The translations under genes were made by a program, and so were the position numbers. A stretch of 64,000 nt of DNA from Henningerozyma blattae CBS 6284 (lineage: Eukaryota > Ascomycota > Saccharomycetes > Saccharomycetales > Saccharomycetaceae), in the NCBI RefSeq assembly GCF_000315915.1, contig NC_020186.1, positions 1,178,001 through 1,242,000 on the forward strand, in the 5' to 3' direction. Below the pieces are notes generated by a model that was not told the origin of the DNA, made no database searches, and worked only from the letters and a program-made list of their open reading frames with translations. Positions 29,951 through 41,616 of the stretch are shown in pieces; positions within the stretch are counted from its first letter, which is position 1; every line of letters begins with the position of its first letter.

Positions 29951-32484
29951 GTGGTCGTATTACTATTCATAGTAGAACTCGTCTGTCTACTGTCTGGCTT
30001 TTTATTTGGTTGCAAGGCAAAAGAAAATCCTGGTGGGAGTGATGAATTGTTATTTGAACCATATGTATTTGCATTGATGTTATTTTGAGGTTGTAAAATA
30101 CTGGTATTAGTATTAACCATATTAGTTGTATGCATATGGGTAGAGGTATAGTTATTATTGATGTCTAGATTAGATAATGAAGATCCCGATACTGAATTAT
30201 ACGAAGAATTAGTAGTGGTTCTTCCGAACGAATTGGTAGCTTGTGTATCACGTACAGGTAACTTTGAAGAAAGTGTCTTGACAGTGTCATAGCTCGATGA
30301 TTTTGAATTGCTTTGAATTAATGGACTTTGTTTGTTTAAGTTCATTGGAGTCATATTGTTTTTAGAGTTATTGCTATTATTTGTTCTTGATGTTAAAATA
30401 GATGGTTTATTTGAACGTTGTTTATTTTGTTCTTGTTGCATTCTCATTGAATTCAGAGATTTCGAATTTCCACCTGAAATTGTCCTGGTGGGTTCCATAA
30501 CGGGGGCATGGATGTTTTTGGCTATTTCTTCTTCTTTATCTATTTTTTTGGTTTCTAATTCTGGCTCTATAATTCTATTAAATGATCTGGCTCCATTATT
30601 TGGTTCATTTGTGGTAGTCTTTTGTAATGTTGATAAATGATTATTTTGAATTTCAATAGATAATTTATTAATTACCTTTGTATAGTCGGAATATTGTTTA
30701 CTATTTAAAGTTTGTGCCATAGAATAATTCCACATTAAAGGCAATAATTGTTCCACTAAAACGTTTTCATCTGTAACCACTGTCGGTATTATTTCAAATA
30801 ATTGTAGTGATTTACCCAAGATTCTAGCATCTCGACTTTTCATCGATTTGAATAATGGTAAAATATCATCACAGACAATATAATTATCAATTGTTTTCTT
30901 TTCAATTAATAAGCTGAAACATGAAACACAAGTGATTTTAACTTTTAAACTTGTTGTTTTAGTAAATAATTTAGAAATTAGCGGTAACAAGAAATTTTTA
31001 ACAGTCAAAAAATCTAAAGTTTCCAAAATTAATGGCATTCCTGCCAAGATCTTTTCTTGTGGCAACACTGCTGCATCACCATCCATATCTTGTAATACAT
31101 GAGTTAATAATGGCTTTAAGACTCCCTCTAAGAAATCTTGTTGTTTAATTTTTTCCTTTAAGATGGCCAAGTTATCAATAAATGATATATTTGCATATTT
31201 CAATAATACAGGGAAAACAATTTTACTTGAAATTATTGGATAAATACGTTCTTGGAATGATAATTGAGATAACGATGCCCCAATTTTGATGATGATATCA
31301 AAATCTACTGATATACAACGTGCATTGGGTGATTTTTCTGCACATAATTGATTAATTAAATTTAACAACACTGATAAAAATTTTCTTTGTAATAAAGAAT
31401 TGGGGAATTTGGGTAATAATTCAGATAATCCATCTAAAAAGATTAATTTATCTTCGTTACTCTTTGTGGGCAAATCATCCAAGAAATTTAAAGTTCTAAT
31501 CATTGGATCTTTGAAAAAATCACTATCTAAGAAATCTGTGATACTATCGTAACGTGAATAAAGATCTCTATTCATCAGTTTTGGAATACATTGTCTTAAT
31601 TTGACAGGTAATTTAGCAAAAACTGTATCCCATGACATGGTACTCACTTTTCTTTCAAATTTGATATATTCATCTTTATATTCAGAAGAAGAGTTTTCTG
31701 TATTTAATAAATTTTGACCAGAATATAATAAATATATTAAACAACCTAGGGAGAAAAAATCACTTTTAAAAGACACAGAGTTATCCAATACAATTTCTGG
31801 AGCTGTGTAGTTATAATCAATATGCATAAATGCAGGAATTCTTGGATCATATTGTGGTAAGAAATGTTCTGCTTGTTGTGTATCTTTAGGTAATTTGACT
31901 AAGAACCCTAACCCGGATAATTTCCAATCTGCATTTTTATTGATAAAGACAGATCTTGGTTGAATATCCATATGGACTGACAAAGCTCTATTTTGTATGA
32001 AATCCAATGCATGAACCATTTGATAAATACCTCTATGGATAATAACGTCTTCTTTGACATGACCTTGCAAGAAATTTTGTTCTTCATCAGGATTAGAAAA
32101 TACAGTTTCTAATGACCCAGTAACATATTCTGTAACAAATAAGAAGTTTTTACTGTGCTCTTCCAAAGGTTCAATTAATGTCAATATATTTGGATGTTTC
32201 ATTTTCGCTAAATTACTGACTTGATTACGAAGCACTTCATAACCTTCTTCAAGTATATTTTTGTCTGCTGAAGAAGAACGTGATTTAATGATACCATAAT
32301 TCAATAAATAATTTTCATATTGTTTCTTATCGAACATAAATACTGACACTTTTGGAGGAATAGATGAATTGGAACCAGATTTGGGTCTTGCGGTATATAT
32401 ACTCCATGGTTCTGCAGAAAAAGTAGGGGACGATGAAAATGAATAATTGGCACTTATGCCTGTCTTTGTTGACCAAAACATCAT
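29884..32484 (-). CDS. SCY1: Scy1, protein-kinase-like HEAT protein
   Basis: The yeast member of the SCYL family, pseudokinases linked to Golgi and clathrin traffic. The 866 residues compare with about 800 in S. cerevisiae (YGL083W). Residues 25-310 form a kinase-like domain. It is probably inactive: the HRD-loop region reads VHMDIQPRSVFIN and the DFG position reads LSGLG. A run of HEAT-like helices spans about 340-600. The C-terminal 250 residues are Asn/Ser-rich and end with a poly-Asn run encoded by an ATT/AAT microsatellite (29915-29950). It diverges from the GUP gene, as YGL083W does from YGL084C. Confidence 0.94.
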
Positions 32485-33210
32485 TTCTCGAGAATATTAG
32501 ATTTTTAAATTTATTTTTTATTTATATATACAGAGATGGTGAAATCGTTGGTATGCTTAGGCCTTTTCTTTTTTTCGATGGGATAATTGATCCTAAATAT
32601 TTTTATTTTCTTTTAGGAAAAACCAAGCTACGACGTCTCTACACTGATAGTTTCAGTTAATATCTGTGATGATCAATATCTAACCTTGTAAATTGTAAAT
32701 GTCCAACCCTTAATGTATATATTTCCAAGATATTTTCAATAAGTTAAACTCTAATTTACTGTTTGTTTTCTATTTTCATTAAAACGAAATCTTCCGGAAT
32801 GAAGAAAATATAAACCGCATTCAATATTCGAACCAAAGATTATAGAGAAATATACAAAATTCTTAAACTCTTAGCAATAACACCACAGAGGGTACAAAAT
32901 TGGAATTTAGAACACGAAAAAATTTCAGGCCACCATTCACCATATATTTAAACTTTTTTCGGTAATTCACGTAAACGCAATTTTTAAGGATATTTGATGT
33001 ATAATTATAGAAATAATATTTCGGAATCTTAAGAATAAATATGGGTTAAGTATGTGAAATTTTTTAAAGAGTAATGAAAAATTAAATCAAAATATTTTTT
33101 TTATTGCAGTTTTTTTTTTGATAAAAGATTATTTCTATGTATTTATATACTTCTACTATTTATATTTATAAAGCTATCTCAACATCTAATTCAGATTCTC
33201 TATATTTAGT
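32485..33210. promoter_or_regulatory. Divergent SCY1/GUP promoter region
   Basis: These 726 bp separate two divergent genes. No gene is seen; COA2 (YPL189C-A), expected near here in S. cerevisiae, is not recognisable. T-runs precede the GUP start. Confidence 0.35.
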
Positions 33211-35016
33211 ATGAGTTCTTTAATACATGCAATAAGAGATTTCATTTCTGTAGAGTCTCTAGACTCAAGGGTTTTACCTAAAGCTGCTTTACATAAAAGA
33301 CTGGTATCAAGCAGTAGCAGTTCTAGTTCATCTCTAAAGAGTTACAAAAAAGGTAGAAACAATGAAGATATTGGTGAATTAAACCATACAGGGAATTTGA
33401 ACGTAACTGGTACCAAGCCATTGTGGAATACTTTAGAATTCAAATTCTATTATATAATGTTTCTAATAGTAGTACCTTGGATGATCCTAACTACTATGTC
33501 TGCCAGTAATGAAACAAATCAAAATTATTATCGTTTCGAAAGATTGTTATCTCAAGGTTGGTTGTTTGGAAGAAAAGTAGACAACAGTGATGCTCAATAT
33601 AGATTTTTCAGAGACAACTTAGTCTTGTTAAGTGCATTGGGGATAGCTCATGTTACCATTAAGAGATCTGTTATAACATTCACTAATTTAAGCAAATTAA
33701 CCTTTGATTTAATATTCGGGTTGATATTTATATTTGCAGCTCATGGTGTTAATTCAATTAGAATATTTCTTCATATGTTTATCTTATTTGGAATTTCTCA
33801 TATCTTTAGAGGTCAAAAACAATTTGCAACGATATTGTTATGGATTTATGGTGTTGGCTCAATATTTATTAACGCTAAATATAGAACTTATCCATTTAGT
33901 AACTTCCTAGGTATTTTATCACCTTTAGATACTGGCTATAAAGGTATTATTGAAAGATGGGATGTTTTTTTCAATTTTACTCTATTGAGACTTTTAAGTT
34001 ATAATTTAGACTACTTAGAAAGGTGGGATAACATCTTAAAAGATAAAGGTGGGATATTATCCAATGAAATTGAATCCAAGGAAATGCTGGAAAGCAAAGT
34101 TGATTATTTAACAGAAAGATCTAGATTAGTAGCACCTTTGAATATTCAAACTTATAACGTCTACAATTATGTAGCTTACTCCATATACACTCCATTATTC
34201 ATCGCAGGCCCAATAATTACTTTCAATGATTACATTTATCAAACTTTACAAACTTTACCTTCAATTAATAGAAAAAGAATCGTCTCATATGCAATTAAAT
34301 TAGTAATTGCTATTTTAACCATGGAATTTATCTTACATTTTGCATATGTGGTCGCAGTGTCAAAGACTAAAGCTTGGGAAGGTAACACTCCATTCCAAAA
34401 TTCCATGATCGGGTTAGTTAATTTAAATATAATTTGGTTAAAATTAATGATTCCATGGAGATTATTCAGATTATGGGCTATGTGTGATCAAATCGATACC
34501 CCAGAAAATATGATACGTTGTGTGGATAATAATTATAGTGCTCTAGCCTTCTGGAGAGCTTGGCATAGAAGTTACAATAAATGGGTGATTCGTTACATTT
34601 ATATCCCATTAGGTGGCTCTAAAAATAGAATTTTATCATCTTTAGCTGTTTTCACATTTGTTGCTATATGGCATGATGTTGAATTAAAATTACTGCTTTG
34701 GGGTTGGTTAATTGTCTTATTTTTATTACCAGAAATGTTTGCAACGCAATATTTCGCCAAATATAGAAGTAAACCATGGTATAGACATTTCTGTGCTTTA
34801 GGTGCTGTGTTAAATATTTGGTTGATGATGATAGCTAATTTGTTTGGATTCTGTTTAGGTGCGGATGGCACTGCTAAACTTCTACGTGATATGTTTAGTT
34901 CCTTATCTGGTTTCGTTTTTTTCATTGCTTCGACAGGATGTTTGTTTATTGCAGTACAAATTATGTTTGAACAAAGAGAAGAAGAAAAGAGAAGAGGTAT
35001 CAATTTAAAGTGCTGA
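33211..35016 (+). CDS. GUP1: Gup1/Gup2-type MBOAT O-acyltransferase
   Basis: A multispanning ER enzyme of the MBOAT family. S. cerevisiae Gup1 remodels GPI anchors by adding a C26 acyl chain; its paralogue Gup2 is less understood. The 601 residues carry about ten hydrophobic segments. The MBOAT core is clear: the catalytic His452 lies in FWRAWHRSYNKW, followed by RYIYIPLGGS. The N-terminus has a Ser-rich stretch (about 31-41). Both S. cerevisiae sister arms keep a copy here (YGL084C and YPL189W), and only one occurs in this window, so the GUP1/GUP2 choice is open; the symbol given is provisional. It converges with LCL3, as GUP1 does. Confidence 0.9.
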   Translation: MSSLIHAIRDFISVESLDSRVLPKAALHKRLVSSSSSSSSSLKSYKKGRNNEDIGELNHTGNLNVTGTKPLWNTLEFKFYYIMFLIVVPWMILTTMSASNETNQNYYRFERLLSQGWLFGRKVDNSDAQYRFFRDNLVLLSALGIAHVTIKRSVITFTNLSKLTFDLIFGLIFIFAAHGVNSIRIFLHMFILFGISHIFRGQKQFATILLWIYGVGSIFINAKYRTYPFSNFLGILSPLDTGYKGIIERWDVFFNFTLLRLLSYNLDYLERWDNILKDKGGILSNEIESKEMLESKVDYLTERSRLVAPLNIQTYNVYNYVAYSIYTPLFIAGPIITFNDYIYQTLQTLPSINRKRIVSYAIKLVIAILTMEFILHFAYVVAVSKTKAWEGNTPFQNSMIGLVNLNIIWLKLMIPWRLFRLWAMCDQIDTPENMIRCVDNNYSALAFWRAWHRSYNKWVIRYIYIPLGGSKNRILSSLAVFTFVAIWHDVELKLLLWGWLIVLFLLPEMFATQYFAKYRSKPWYRHFCALGAVLNIWLMMIANLFGFCLGADGTAKLLRDMFSSLSGFVFFIASTGCLFIAVQIMFEQREEEKRRGINLKC

Positions 35017-35324
35017 TGCTATTAAAATAGAGTCATTTATTAATGTTTTATGTATTTATTACTATTGTAATTATTTATTTTTTTTTGTTTTTGCACTTTT
35101 ATTATTAATGAATCCACGTAAAAATTTGTAATATAGATATATATATATATATATATTTAATTCCAAATTAAAGTTATATAATTTTTCATTCTTAACTAAA
35201 CAAAAAAAAAGAGTATGCAATTGGGTAAAATCTATCAAAAGATCTTAGAATATTAACATAAATAATTGAAGAAATTAAATAAAGATATTCTTTAGTGATA
35301 TATTATCAATTTTTTTTCTTGTAT
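35017..35324. other. Convergent GUP/LCL3 3' region
   Basis: These 308 bp lie between two converging genes. They contain a T-run (35083-35090), an (AT)n tract (about 35136-35155) and A/T-rich sequence suited to polyadenylation in both directions. No gene is seen. Confidence 0.4.
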
Positions 35325-36158
35325 TCACCGGGAGTTTCGAAGTTCTTTTAGTGACCAAACGCCTCTTTTATTGGCCTTTGCAATTGCCTCATGGTAGCGA
35401 TAAATATCTTCTTCCCCATCGAATTCAGCTGTGAGTTTACCTTCATATACAATGGCTAATCCTTGTTTCACCATTTCCACACTTACGTTCTTCCAACCAC
35501 TCCAAGTTAAATACATAACTTTGGATACACAACGATTATATTGATCAACAGAAAGTGGCTTGATATAGACGTATCGATTTAAAATTGTATGACTTAACCA
35601 TATTAAAGCTTCATCTCCAAATGGCTGTGTTTTATTCCCAAAGTGAGCTCTCTCTGGAGCATCAACACCACATATTCTGACTGATATGGTAGAGAGTCCT
35701 CTTTTATTCTTATATGGCACCTCTAGTCCAAGAAAATGTTTCGATGAATATTTACCTCTTTGTTTAATATTTTTATTTGTATTCCAAAAAGCAAATTTGC
35801 TAGTTAATGTGTCAGTACTTTTTTTTGTGGTAGTTTTAGAGGAATTTGTTAGGTTTTGTTCATTTTTCATTAATTGAGGAACTGATCTTAACCAACCCCA
35901 GCCTCCTAATACACCACCTGGTAAATGGAAAAAATGGAAATTATCGCCATCTCCAACAGATGTAACTTTACCATATAACCATTGTCTCTTGAAAACAGAA
36001 GAAGGGATATCAGTTGCCTTTGTATATTGTTTTAAATATTTATTAAAAATAGTATAAGTACCAAATATTGATCCTGTTAAAATTAGAGATAAAACTATAG
36101 TTCCATATGCATTGATGCTACTAGAGTAAACTAAGGTATTGCTAGTATTATCCCCCAT
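35325..36158 (-). CDS. LCL3: Lcl3, staphylococcal-nuclease-like mitochondrial protein
   Basis: A putative endonuclease of the thermonuclease family, localised to mitochondria in S. cerevisiae (YGL085W, about 274 residues against 277 here). One transmembrane helix lies near 18-35 ([18 protein letters not shown]). The nuclease domain follows: [29 protein letters not shown] (metal and active-site region), FGDEALIWL, and [11 protein letters not shown] with the second catalytic Arg. A polar insert of about 30 residues rich in Lys and Thr (about 98-135) splits the fold. The gene lies between GUP and MAD1, as in S. cerevisiae. Confidence 0.95.
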   Translation of the reverse strand: MGDNTSNTLVYSSSINAYGTIVLSLILTGSIFGTYTIFNKYLKQYTKATDIPSSVFKRQWLYGKVTSVGDGDNFHFFHLPGGVLGGWGWLRSVPQLMKNEQNLTNSSKTTTKKSTDTLTSKFAFWNTNKNIKQRGKYSSKHFLGLEVPYKNKRGLSTISVRICGVDAPERAHFGNKTQPFGDEALIWLSHTILNRYVYIKPLSVDQYNRCVSKVMYLTWSGWKNVSVEMVKQGLAIVYEGKLTAEFDGEEDIYRYHEAIAKANKRGVWSLKELRNSR

Positions 36159-36623
36159 GATTTTTTAATCTTAGCTTTTATCAAGTGAATTAAATGTATT
36201 TATTTTTTTTTATATTTTTCGTTTTCTCTATAAAAGCTTTATTTTTCTAATGTTTCAGGTTTAAAAACGAAACTCAATCATTTAACTAAAAGTTAGGGAA
36301 ATACTACTACTATCTTGCAAATTTTATAGAAAAAATAATGAATTAAATGCAAATCAAATGATTGAAGTTCATACTTTAGGAAATTATCTTTCAATATTAA
36401 TTTTTCAAAATAAAGATCAATTCTGAAATAATGAAGTTGAATAAATAATTCTGAAGCAAAAGTAAGTAAAAGTTTGGTGATACGTCATTAATAACTGACA
36501 TTAGAGGATACTATTTTTTTTTCATTTTATTTCTTTGTTCAAAAAATGCTTCAAATAAAATAGCATGAAAGTGTTTAATCTAGAAATACATACTTTTTCT
36601 ACCTCAGGTTGATTGTGAATCTC
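36159..36623. promoter_or_regulatory. LCL3 upstream / MAD1 3' region
   Basis: These 465 bp hold the LCL3 promoter and the MAD1 3' end. They are AT-rich; no gene and no clear motif is seen. Confidence 0.35.
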
Positions 36624-38582
36624 CTAAGAGGATGATTTTATTTCATTTCCCAATGATAATTCGTATAGTTGCAATGTTATTTTTGCTAGGAAGCATGGAA
36701 TTTGGCCCTTTTCTGCTACCCACACCTCTAATAATTTACTCCAATTTGGCAAGACACTTGACAAATTTGATTTCAAAGAGTTATTAGCTAGATCTATGGC
36801 CAAATATTTGTCAGGCTTAAAACATGAATACATTTTCACTTTTTTATTATGTTGAAATTCCAATTTAAACCCAAGAATTGAGCTTACCACATCAATAAAT
36901 TCTAGAGATTTCTTATTATAAACTTCTTTTAATCTTACAATTTTTCTTTGTGAATCTTGGAAATCTTTCTGAAACTTGTTAATTTCAATCATTCTTGCAT
37001 CATATGTAGCTTTCGGTATTGAATCAACTATAATGGAATTATTTGTTAATTTTTCCATTAGAATTTTATTTTCTTCTTTTAAAAGATTTAATTGATTACG
37101 TTTAATTATTTGATCATTTTCTACAGGATTATTACGTAATTGTAGGATTCGAATCTTAGTTTCTTTAGAATCATTTAATTGTTTATATTTGGTGATTAAT
37201 TTACTTAGTTTAAGTTTTAAATCTTCAATTGTTTTATTTTTTTCAGCCATAGATAATTGTAATTCATTTAACCTTTTCGAATAATTCAAATTAATATTAT
37301 CTGACATTCTTCTTTTCTTGGAAGTTCCATTATCTTCCTTGTGAACATTTAATAATTGATCGTTCAATTTTTTCAATTCATTAGTCAAATCTTTTGTTCT
37401 ATTTTTATAATCATCAGCTAATGTTTTGAATGTATTATTTTCAGTTTTAATATTTGCATTATTTTGATTATTTTGTAATTGGTTTTGTAAATGTTCCAAT
37501 TCCTCTCGAAGTAATTTACATTCTTCAAAGGATAATAATTTTTGTTGTTCAATTTCATGATTAAGTTTTTTCAAATTAATGATATTTAATTCATAATTTT
37601 TTTCCATTTGTAACAATTTATTTCTCTCTTTGGCAAAATCAGAATTCAAATTTATATTATCTATAGAATTAGATTGTAATCGCTCATTTTCAAATAACAA
37701 TTTATTTACTTGTGCTTGTAAATCATCATTATAATTTAATGCATTGTTTAATTTTGTATTTACAGAAACTAATTCTTCCTCTATTTCATTGGATAAATTT
37801 TTCTCATTTTTTAAAGATAGTTTCAAATTTTCAATTTCATTTGATTGTTGTAAATTGATTTTTTCTAATTCTTTAATATATGATTCATGTTCTTGAATAG
37901 CATTCCCCCAATATTCTGATTGTAATTGTAATGATGTACTCCCCAGCGTTTGAGTGACCTGTGTTTGATTACTATTTTTAAAGCTTGCTATTATTTCATC
38001 TCTTTTAGATAATTCTTGTTGTAAATTAGAGATATGTTTAGTTTGTTTTGTAATTTCATTCTCATAGGTTTGCATCAAATCTTTTGTACCAGCTTGGTCA
38101 AGTTTATATGATTCTAATTGATCTTTCAAGTTTTTAATTTTCAAATCATACGAATCTCTTAAATCAGAATTCTCTTTTCTATATTTTTCTAATTGGTCAT
38201 TAGAAATATCTGAAATTTTTTTTTGTTTTATATCAACTATATCTTCTTCTAAAAATTCCTTTAATTTAGTTGATAATTTTTCAATTTGTTCATTTAATGA
38301 AACATTTTTATTAAACAAATCATTAGATTCTGCAATTTTTAAATCAAGATCATTTAAAGTTGACTTGTATTGATATTGTAATTCATTTAGTTGAGTATTC
38401 AATTCCATTCTTTCAATATCAAACTCATTCTTAAGAGTATGCAATTGGTATTGTAGATTTTTTGAGCCTTTATTTTCCATATCATTATCATTATTATCAT
38501 TAATTATGTCATCTTCTGGATGAGGACTTTGTAAAAATGGTGATGATCCTTCATTTTCTGATGGTGCCTCGTTATTATTCAT
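36624..38582 (-). CDS. MAD1: Mad1, spindle assembly checkpoint coiled-coil protein
   Basis: The checkpoint protein that carries Mad2 to unattached kinetochores and nuclear pores. The 652 residues are shorter than the roughly 750 of S. cerevisiae Mad1 (YGL086W). After an acidic N-terminus (1-35), almost the whole protein up to about 545 is a coiled coil rich in Leu, Gln, Asn and Lys. The conserved C-terminal domain starts with the RLK motif (550-552, the Bub1-binding site) and ends with a compact globular part containing NWSKLLEVWVAEKGQIPCFLA. The promoter contains an MCB element (ACGCGT, 38716-38721). The gene diverges from POS5; in S. cerevisiae the two are on different sister arms. Confidence 0.95.
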   Translation of the reverse strand: MNNNEAPSENEGSSPFLQSPHPEDDIINDNNDNDMENKGSKNLQYQLHTLKNEFDIERMELNTQLNELQYQYKSTLNDLDLKIAESNDLFNKNVSLNEQIEKLSTKLKEFLEEDIVDIKQKKISDISNDQLEKYRKENSDLRDSYDLKIKNLKDQLESYKLDQAGTKDLMQTYENEITKQTKHISNLQQELSKRDEIIASFKNSNQTQVTQTLGSTSLQLQSEYWGNAIQEHESYIKELEKINLQQSNEIENLKLSLKNEKNLSNEIEEELVSVNTKLNNALNYNDDLQAQVNKLLFENERLQSNSIDNINLNSDFAKERNKLLQMEKNYELNIINLKKLNHEIEQQKLLSFEECKLLREELEHLQNQLQNNQNNANIKTENNTFKTLADDYKNRTKDLTNELKKLNDQLLNVHKEDNGTSKKRRMSDNINLNYSKRLNELQLSMAEKNKTIEDLKLKLSKLITKYKQLNDSKETKIRILQLRNNPVENDQIIKRNQLNLLKEENKILMEKLTNNSIIVDSIPKATYDARMIEINKFQKDFQDSQRKIVRLKEVYNKKSLEFIDVVSSILGFKLEFQHNKKVKMYSCFKPDKYLAIDLANNSLKSNLSSVLPNWSKLLEVWVAEKGQIPCFLAKITLQLYELSLGNEIKSSS

Positions 38583-39137
38583 TTAATACTAATACAACCC
38601 TTTTTAATTGTAAACAAATATTTATTTGTTATCTAATTGATTCACTTTTTCATCTTTTCCAATAATTCCAAATTTATCTCATCTCTTTTTATGTTATTAA
38701 ATACGCCAAAACTTTACGCGTCTAAATCGGCCTTATAATGAACCCTAAATGGATATTTCACACCCCTAATTTCCATTATAAAGACCCTCAAAATTTTTAA
38801 TTTCATACTATTAAAAAAAATATAACCCTAATATTATCCATTTCCAGCCCTTTTTTCCGATCTTGCCCAAAACGTTTGCCAAAATCTCCGAATTGGCCAG
38901 AATTTTATAATTCGAAAATTACACAATGAAAGACAGAAACAGATGATCAAGAAATTAGAATATATCTATCTCAAGATAGATTTATTGTAGAATAACATTA
39001 AGAATAATTGTGAGAAAGCAAAAAAGATAAAAGAGTTTAAAAGTTTATTTTGTTTCAAGTAGCAGAGGTAAAAGACATTTTTATTTTTTGTTTGATACAC
39101 TCCTTTAAGATCCCACAGAATCTGGAATTGGTCAAGG
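38583..39137. promoter_or_regulatory. Divergent MAD1/POS5 promoter region
   Basis: These 555 bp separate two divergent genes. An ACGCGT (MCB) element at 38716-38721, about 135 bp from the MAD1 start, suggests G1/S-phase control of MAD1. No gene is seen. Confidence 0.45.
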
Positions 39138-40415
39138 ATGCTTCAACTACGAAAACATGCATTTAAATTATACAGTACTCTTGAATTCTCGTCATCAAGA
39201 GTCTCTGACACTTCAAGATTGGTTAAGTTATTGCCAGTAACAGACTTACCACCAATTACTCCTCCACAATTTGAATCTTCTAAATCTTCGAAATTACAAA
39301 CTTTAGTTTGGCGTAAACCGTTACAAAATGTGTTTATTACTAAGAAACCTTGGACTCAGACTACCAGAGATGCTATGGTTAAATTGATTGGCCATCTGCA
39401 TGATAGATATCCACAATTTAATATTATTCTACAACAAGATACTGCAGAAGAAATTTCTCAGGATTTCAAAAAGAGAAAGGGTACTGATGAACCTTATACT
39501 CTGTATACTGGTACTAATGAAGAAATCGCAGATAAATCAGACCTATTGGTAACATTGGGTGGTGATGGTACCATTCTACATGGTGTTTCACTTTTCAGTA
39601 ATAAACAAGTTCCTCCCGTTTTAGCTTTCTCTTTGGGTACATTAGGTTTCTTATTACCTTTTGAATTTCAAGAATTCGAAAATGTGTTTGAAAATGTCAT
39701 TGGTAGTAAATCTAAATGTCTGCATAGAACTCGTTTAGAATGTTTTGTGGTGCGACAAGGTAGTAATGTCACTGATTTATCTGAAAGAACTTTCCATGCT
39801 ATGAATGATATTTTCCTCCATAGAGGTGGTTCGCCTCATTTAGCTTATCTAGATGTCTTTGTTGATGGATCTTATTTGACAAGAACCACTACTGATGGTA
39901 TTATCTTGGCTACACCAACCGGTTCTACAGCTTACTCTTTGTCCGCAGGTGGTTCAATTGTTTCACCGTTAGTTCCATGTATTCTTTTAACACCAATTTG
40001 TCCAAGATCTTTATCGTTTAGACCTTTAATCTTACCTCATTCATCTCATATTAAATTGAAAATCAGTTCTAAAGCCAATAGAATGTTTGCTCCAAATGTA
40101 TTGAAATTATCCGTTGATGGGATCCCCAAGGAGGATTTACAAATCGGTGATGAAATTCATATTGTTAATGAAGTAGGTACGATTTATGTTAATGGTGCCA
40201 AATTACCTTCGACTCAAAACAAAGATGAAATTGCAGTACGGAAAAAGATGATTAGAAACTCAGGTGTATATTGTATTGCCAAAACAGAAAACGATTGGTC
40301 TAAAGGTGTAAATGAATTATTAGGGTTCAATTCAAGTTTCAGATTCACTAGATTAAGAGAACAAAATATAGCAAATTGTGTAGAATTATCCCATGATGAT
40401 GTGGAAGTCAAATAG
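39138..40415 (+). CDS. POS5: Mitochondrial NADH kinase Pos5
   Basis: Phosphorylates NADH (and NAD+) with ATP to make NADPH in the mitochondrial matrix, needed for oxidative-stress defence and iron-sulphur cluster assembly. The 425 residues compare with 414 in S. cerevisiae (YPL188W). The N-terminus is Arg/Lys/Ser-rich with no acidic residue in the first 15, as in a matrix presequence. The NAD kinase motifs are present: GGDGT at 141-145 and TPTGSTAYSLSAGG further on, the substrate-binding signature. POS5 precedes the alpha-factor gene in the same orientation, as YPL188W precedes YPL187W. Confidence 0.96.
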   Translation: MLQLRKHAFKLYSTLEFSSSRVSDTSRLVKLLPVTDLPPITPPQFESSKSSKLQTLVWRKPLQNVFITKKPWTQTTRDAMVKLIGHLHDRYPQFNIILQQDTAEEISQDFKKRKGTDEPYTLYTGTNEEIADKSDLLVTLGGDGTILHGVSLFSNKQVPPVLAFSLGTLGFLLPFEFQEFENVFENVIGSKSKCLHRTRLECFVVRQGSNVTDLSERTFHAMNDIFLHRGGSPHLAYLDVFVDGSYLTRTTTDGIILATPTGSTAYSLSAGGSIVSPLVPCILLTPICPRSLSFRPLILPHSSHIKLKISSKANRMFAPNVLKLSVDGIPKEDLQIGDEIHIVNEVGTIYVNGAKLPSTQNKDEIAVRKKMIRNSGVYCIAKTENDWSKGVNELLGFNSSFRFTRLREQNIANCVELSHDDVEVK

Positions 40416-40684
40416 AATGTTTACTTCTCGCTTGTGTTAATTGCTACTTTCTTTATATTCACTATCCATAACGATAAATTTGTATTTACTTACAACGAGT
40501 TTTGCATTCTTATCTACTCATTCATCTTTATTAAAACATACATACAGACACATAGACATCTTTAGTATTTATTTTTTGTCCCATATTTTATATTCTAACG
40601 ATTCTTTTACAATATTATACATTATCTAAAAAAAAATATTTTTAAGATAGTTTCCAAGACAATTGTTCATATATATATAAAAAA

Positions 40685-40930
40685 TAATGTATTAACGATC
40701 CTTGCAACGGCTCCCATCCGGGGGCACAAAGGCTTACCCTTAGGTTTGTAAACAAACACGCATGAGCTGTTGCACCCAAGATCTTTAACTTTTTTCTCCA
40801 GTCCAAGCTAAAATGGATAATCCAGTAGCACAATCTCTATCGTCATGGGTCAAGAACGCCCCGGAGGGGTTCAACCTCGATGAAATACTGTATGTGTTAC
40901 GAATGGCTGTGAATTTTGCGTTACTTTTCT
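40685..40930 (-). ncRNA. snR10: H/ACA box snoRNA, probable snR10
   Basis: A less AT-rich island that reads as an H/ACA snoRNA on the minus strand. The 3' end has ACA (plus strand TGT, 40688-40690) three bases from a T-run. A 3' hairpin is closed by GATC and GCAAC pairing with GTTGC and GATC, with internal loops. The H box AGAAAA is at 40792-40797. The 5' domain has a strong stem, GGTTGAAC with CCC/GGG apical pairing. Upstream are a TATA box (40995-41003) and a Reb1 site (TTACCCG, 41021-41027), as for polymerase II snoRNA genes. The place next to MAD1 and the alpha-factor gene is where S. cerevisiae has SNR10 (245 nt), which guides 25S pseudouridylation and aids early pre-rRNA cleavage. The 5' end is approximate. 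Confidence 0.8.
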
Positions 40931-40994
40931 AAAAGCAAAATTTAAATTTAAAACAGAAATATTTGATAATCCTTCTATTTTCCAATTCAGAGTC

Positions 40995-41027
40995 CTTTAT
41001 ATAGAATTGTAATTTTTTAATTACCCG
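40995..41027 (-). promoter_or_regulatory. snR10 promoter: TATA box and Reb1 site
   Basis: On the minus strand a Reb1 site (CGGGTAA, 41021-41027) is followed by TATATAAAG (40995-41003), about 65 bp before the estimated 5' end of the snoRNA. The spacing is normal for a yeast TATA promoter. Confidence 0.65.
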
Positions 41028-41616
41028 GAGAAAAAAGTTTTTTTCTTCCGAAAAATTTGATATCAAAAATATTCTAAGGGCTGCTTGAAGTGTCATAATA
41101 TATATATTGTATATATATATAAATCCTAAATATGACGTAAAAGCCACCCAAGTAATGATCAGAATTTTAAATGAGTCTTATCCCGAAATTTCTACAGATC
41201 TGTATGCGAGTTCTGCCTTTGATTGACGTAACTTTTTCGATTATTTTGGAGATATCTCATCATATTTTCCTATAAATGGAAAATATCTGTATTTAGCAAT
41301 AAATAAAAAATTTTCAAACTGTTAATTAACTGCTGTTTCAAAGTAGAATGGTAATGATAATTTTAAAAATTGTTTCAACAATAATTATTGATATAAATTG
41401 TTGAGTTTTCCATTACTTTTCTCAAAACTGATAAAAAAACTTGGAGGTTTCACACCAACAGGAAAGATTTAAGGGTACTGTATTACTTAGTATTCTTTAT
41501 CAAGTAGCTATAATTAATTCTATAATCTTTCTTTCCTAACAACTAATTGTATTTCCTAAAAAATTTGTGTCTATTTTTTTAATTGATGTGATATAACAAC
41601 TACCTTAAAATTGAAA

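Noticed and set aside
40813..40932. Plus-strand frame of 39 codons with GC-rich start and a GTATGT at 40890-40895, like a first exon
   Set aside because: No TACTAAC branch site or 3' exon was found downstream, and the stretch is better explained as the 5' domain of the minus-strand snR10 RNA with its own promoter.
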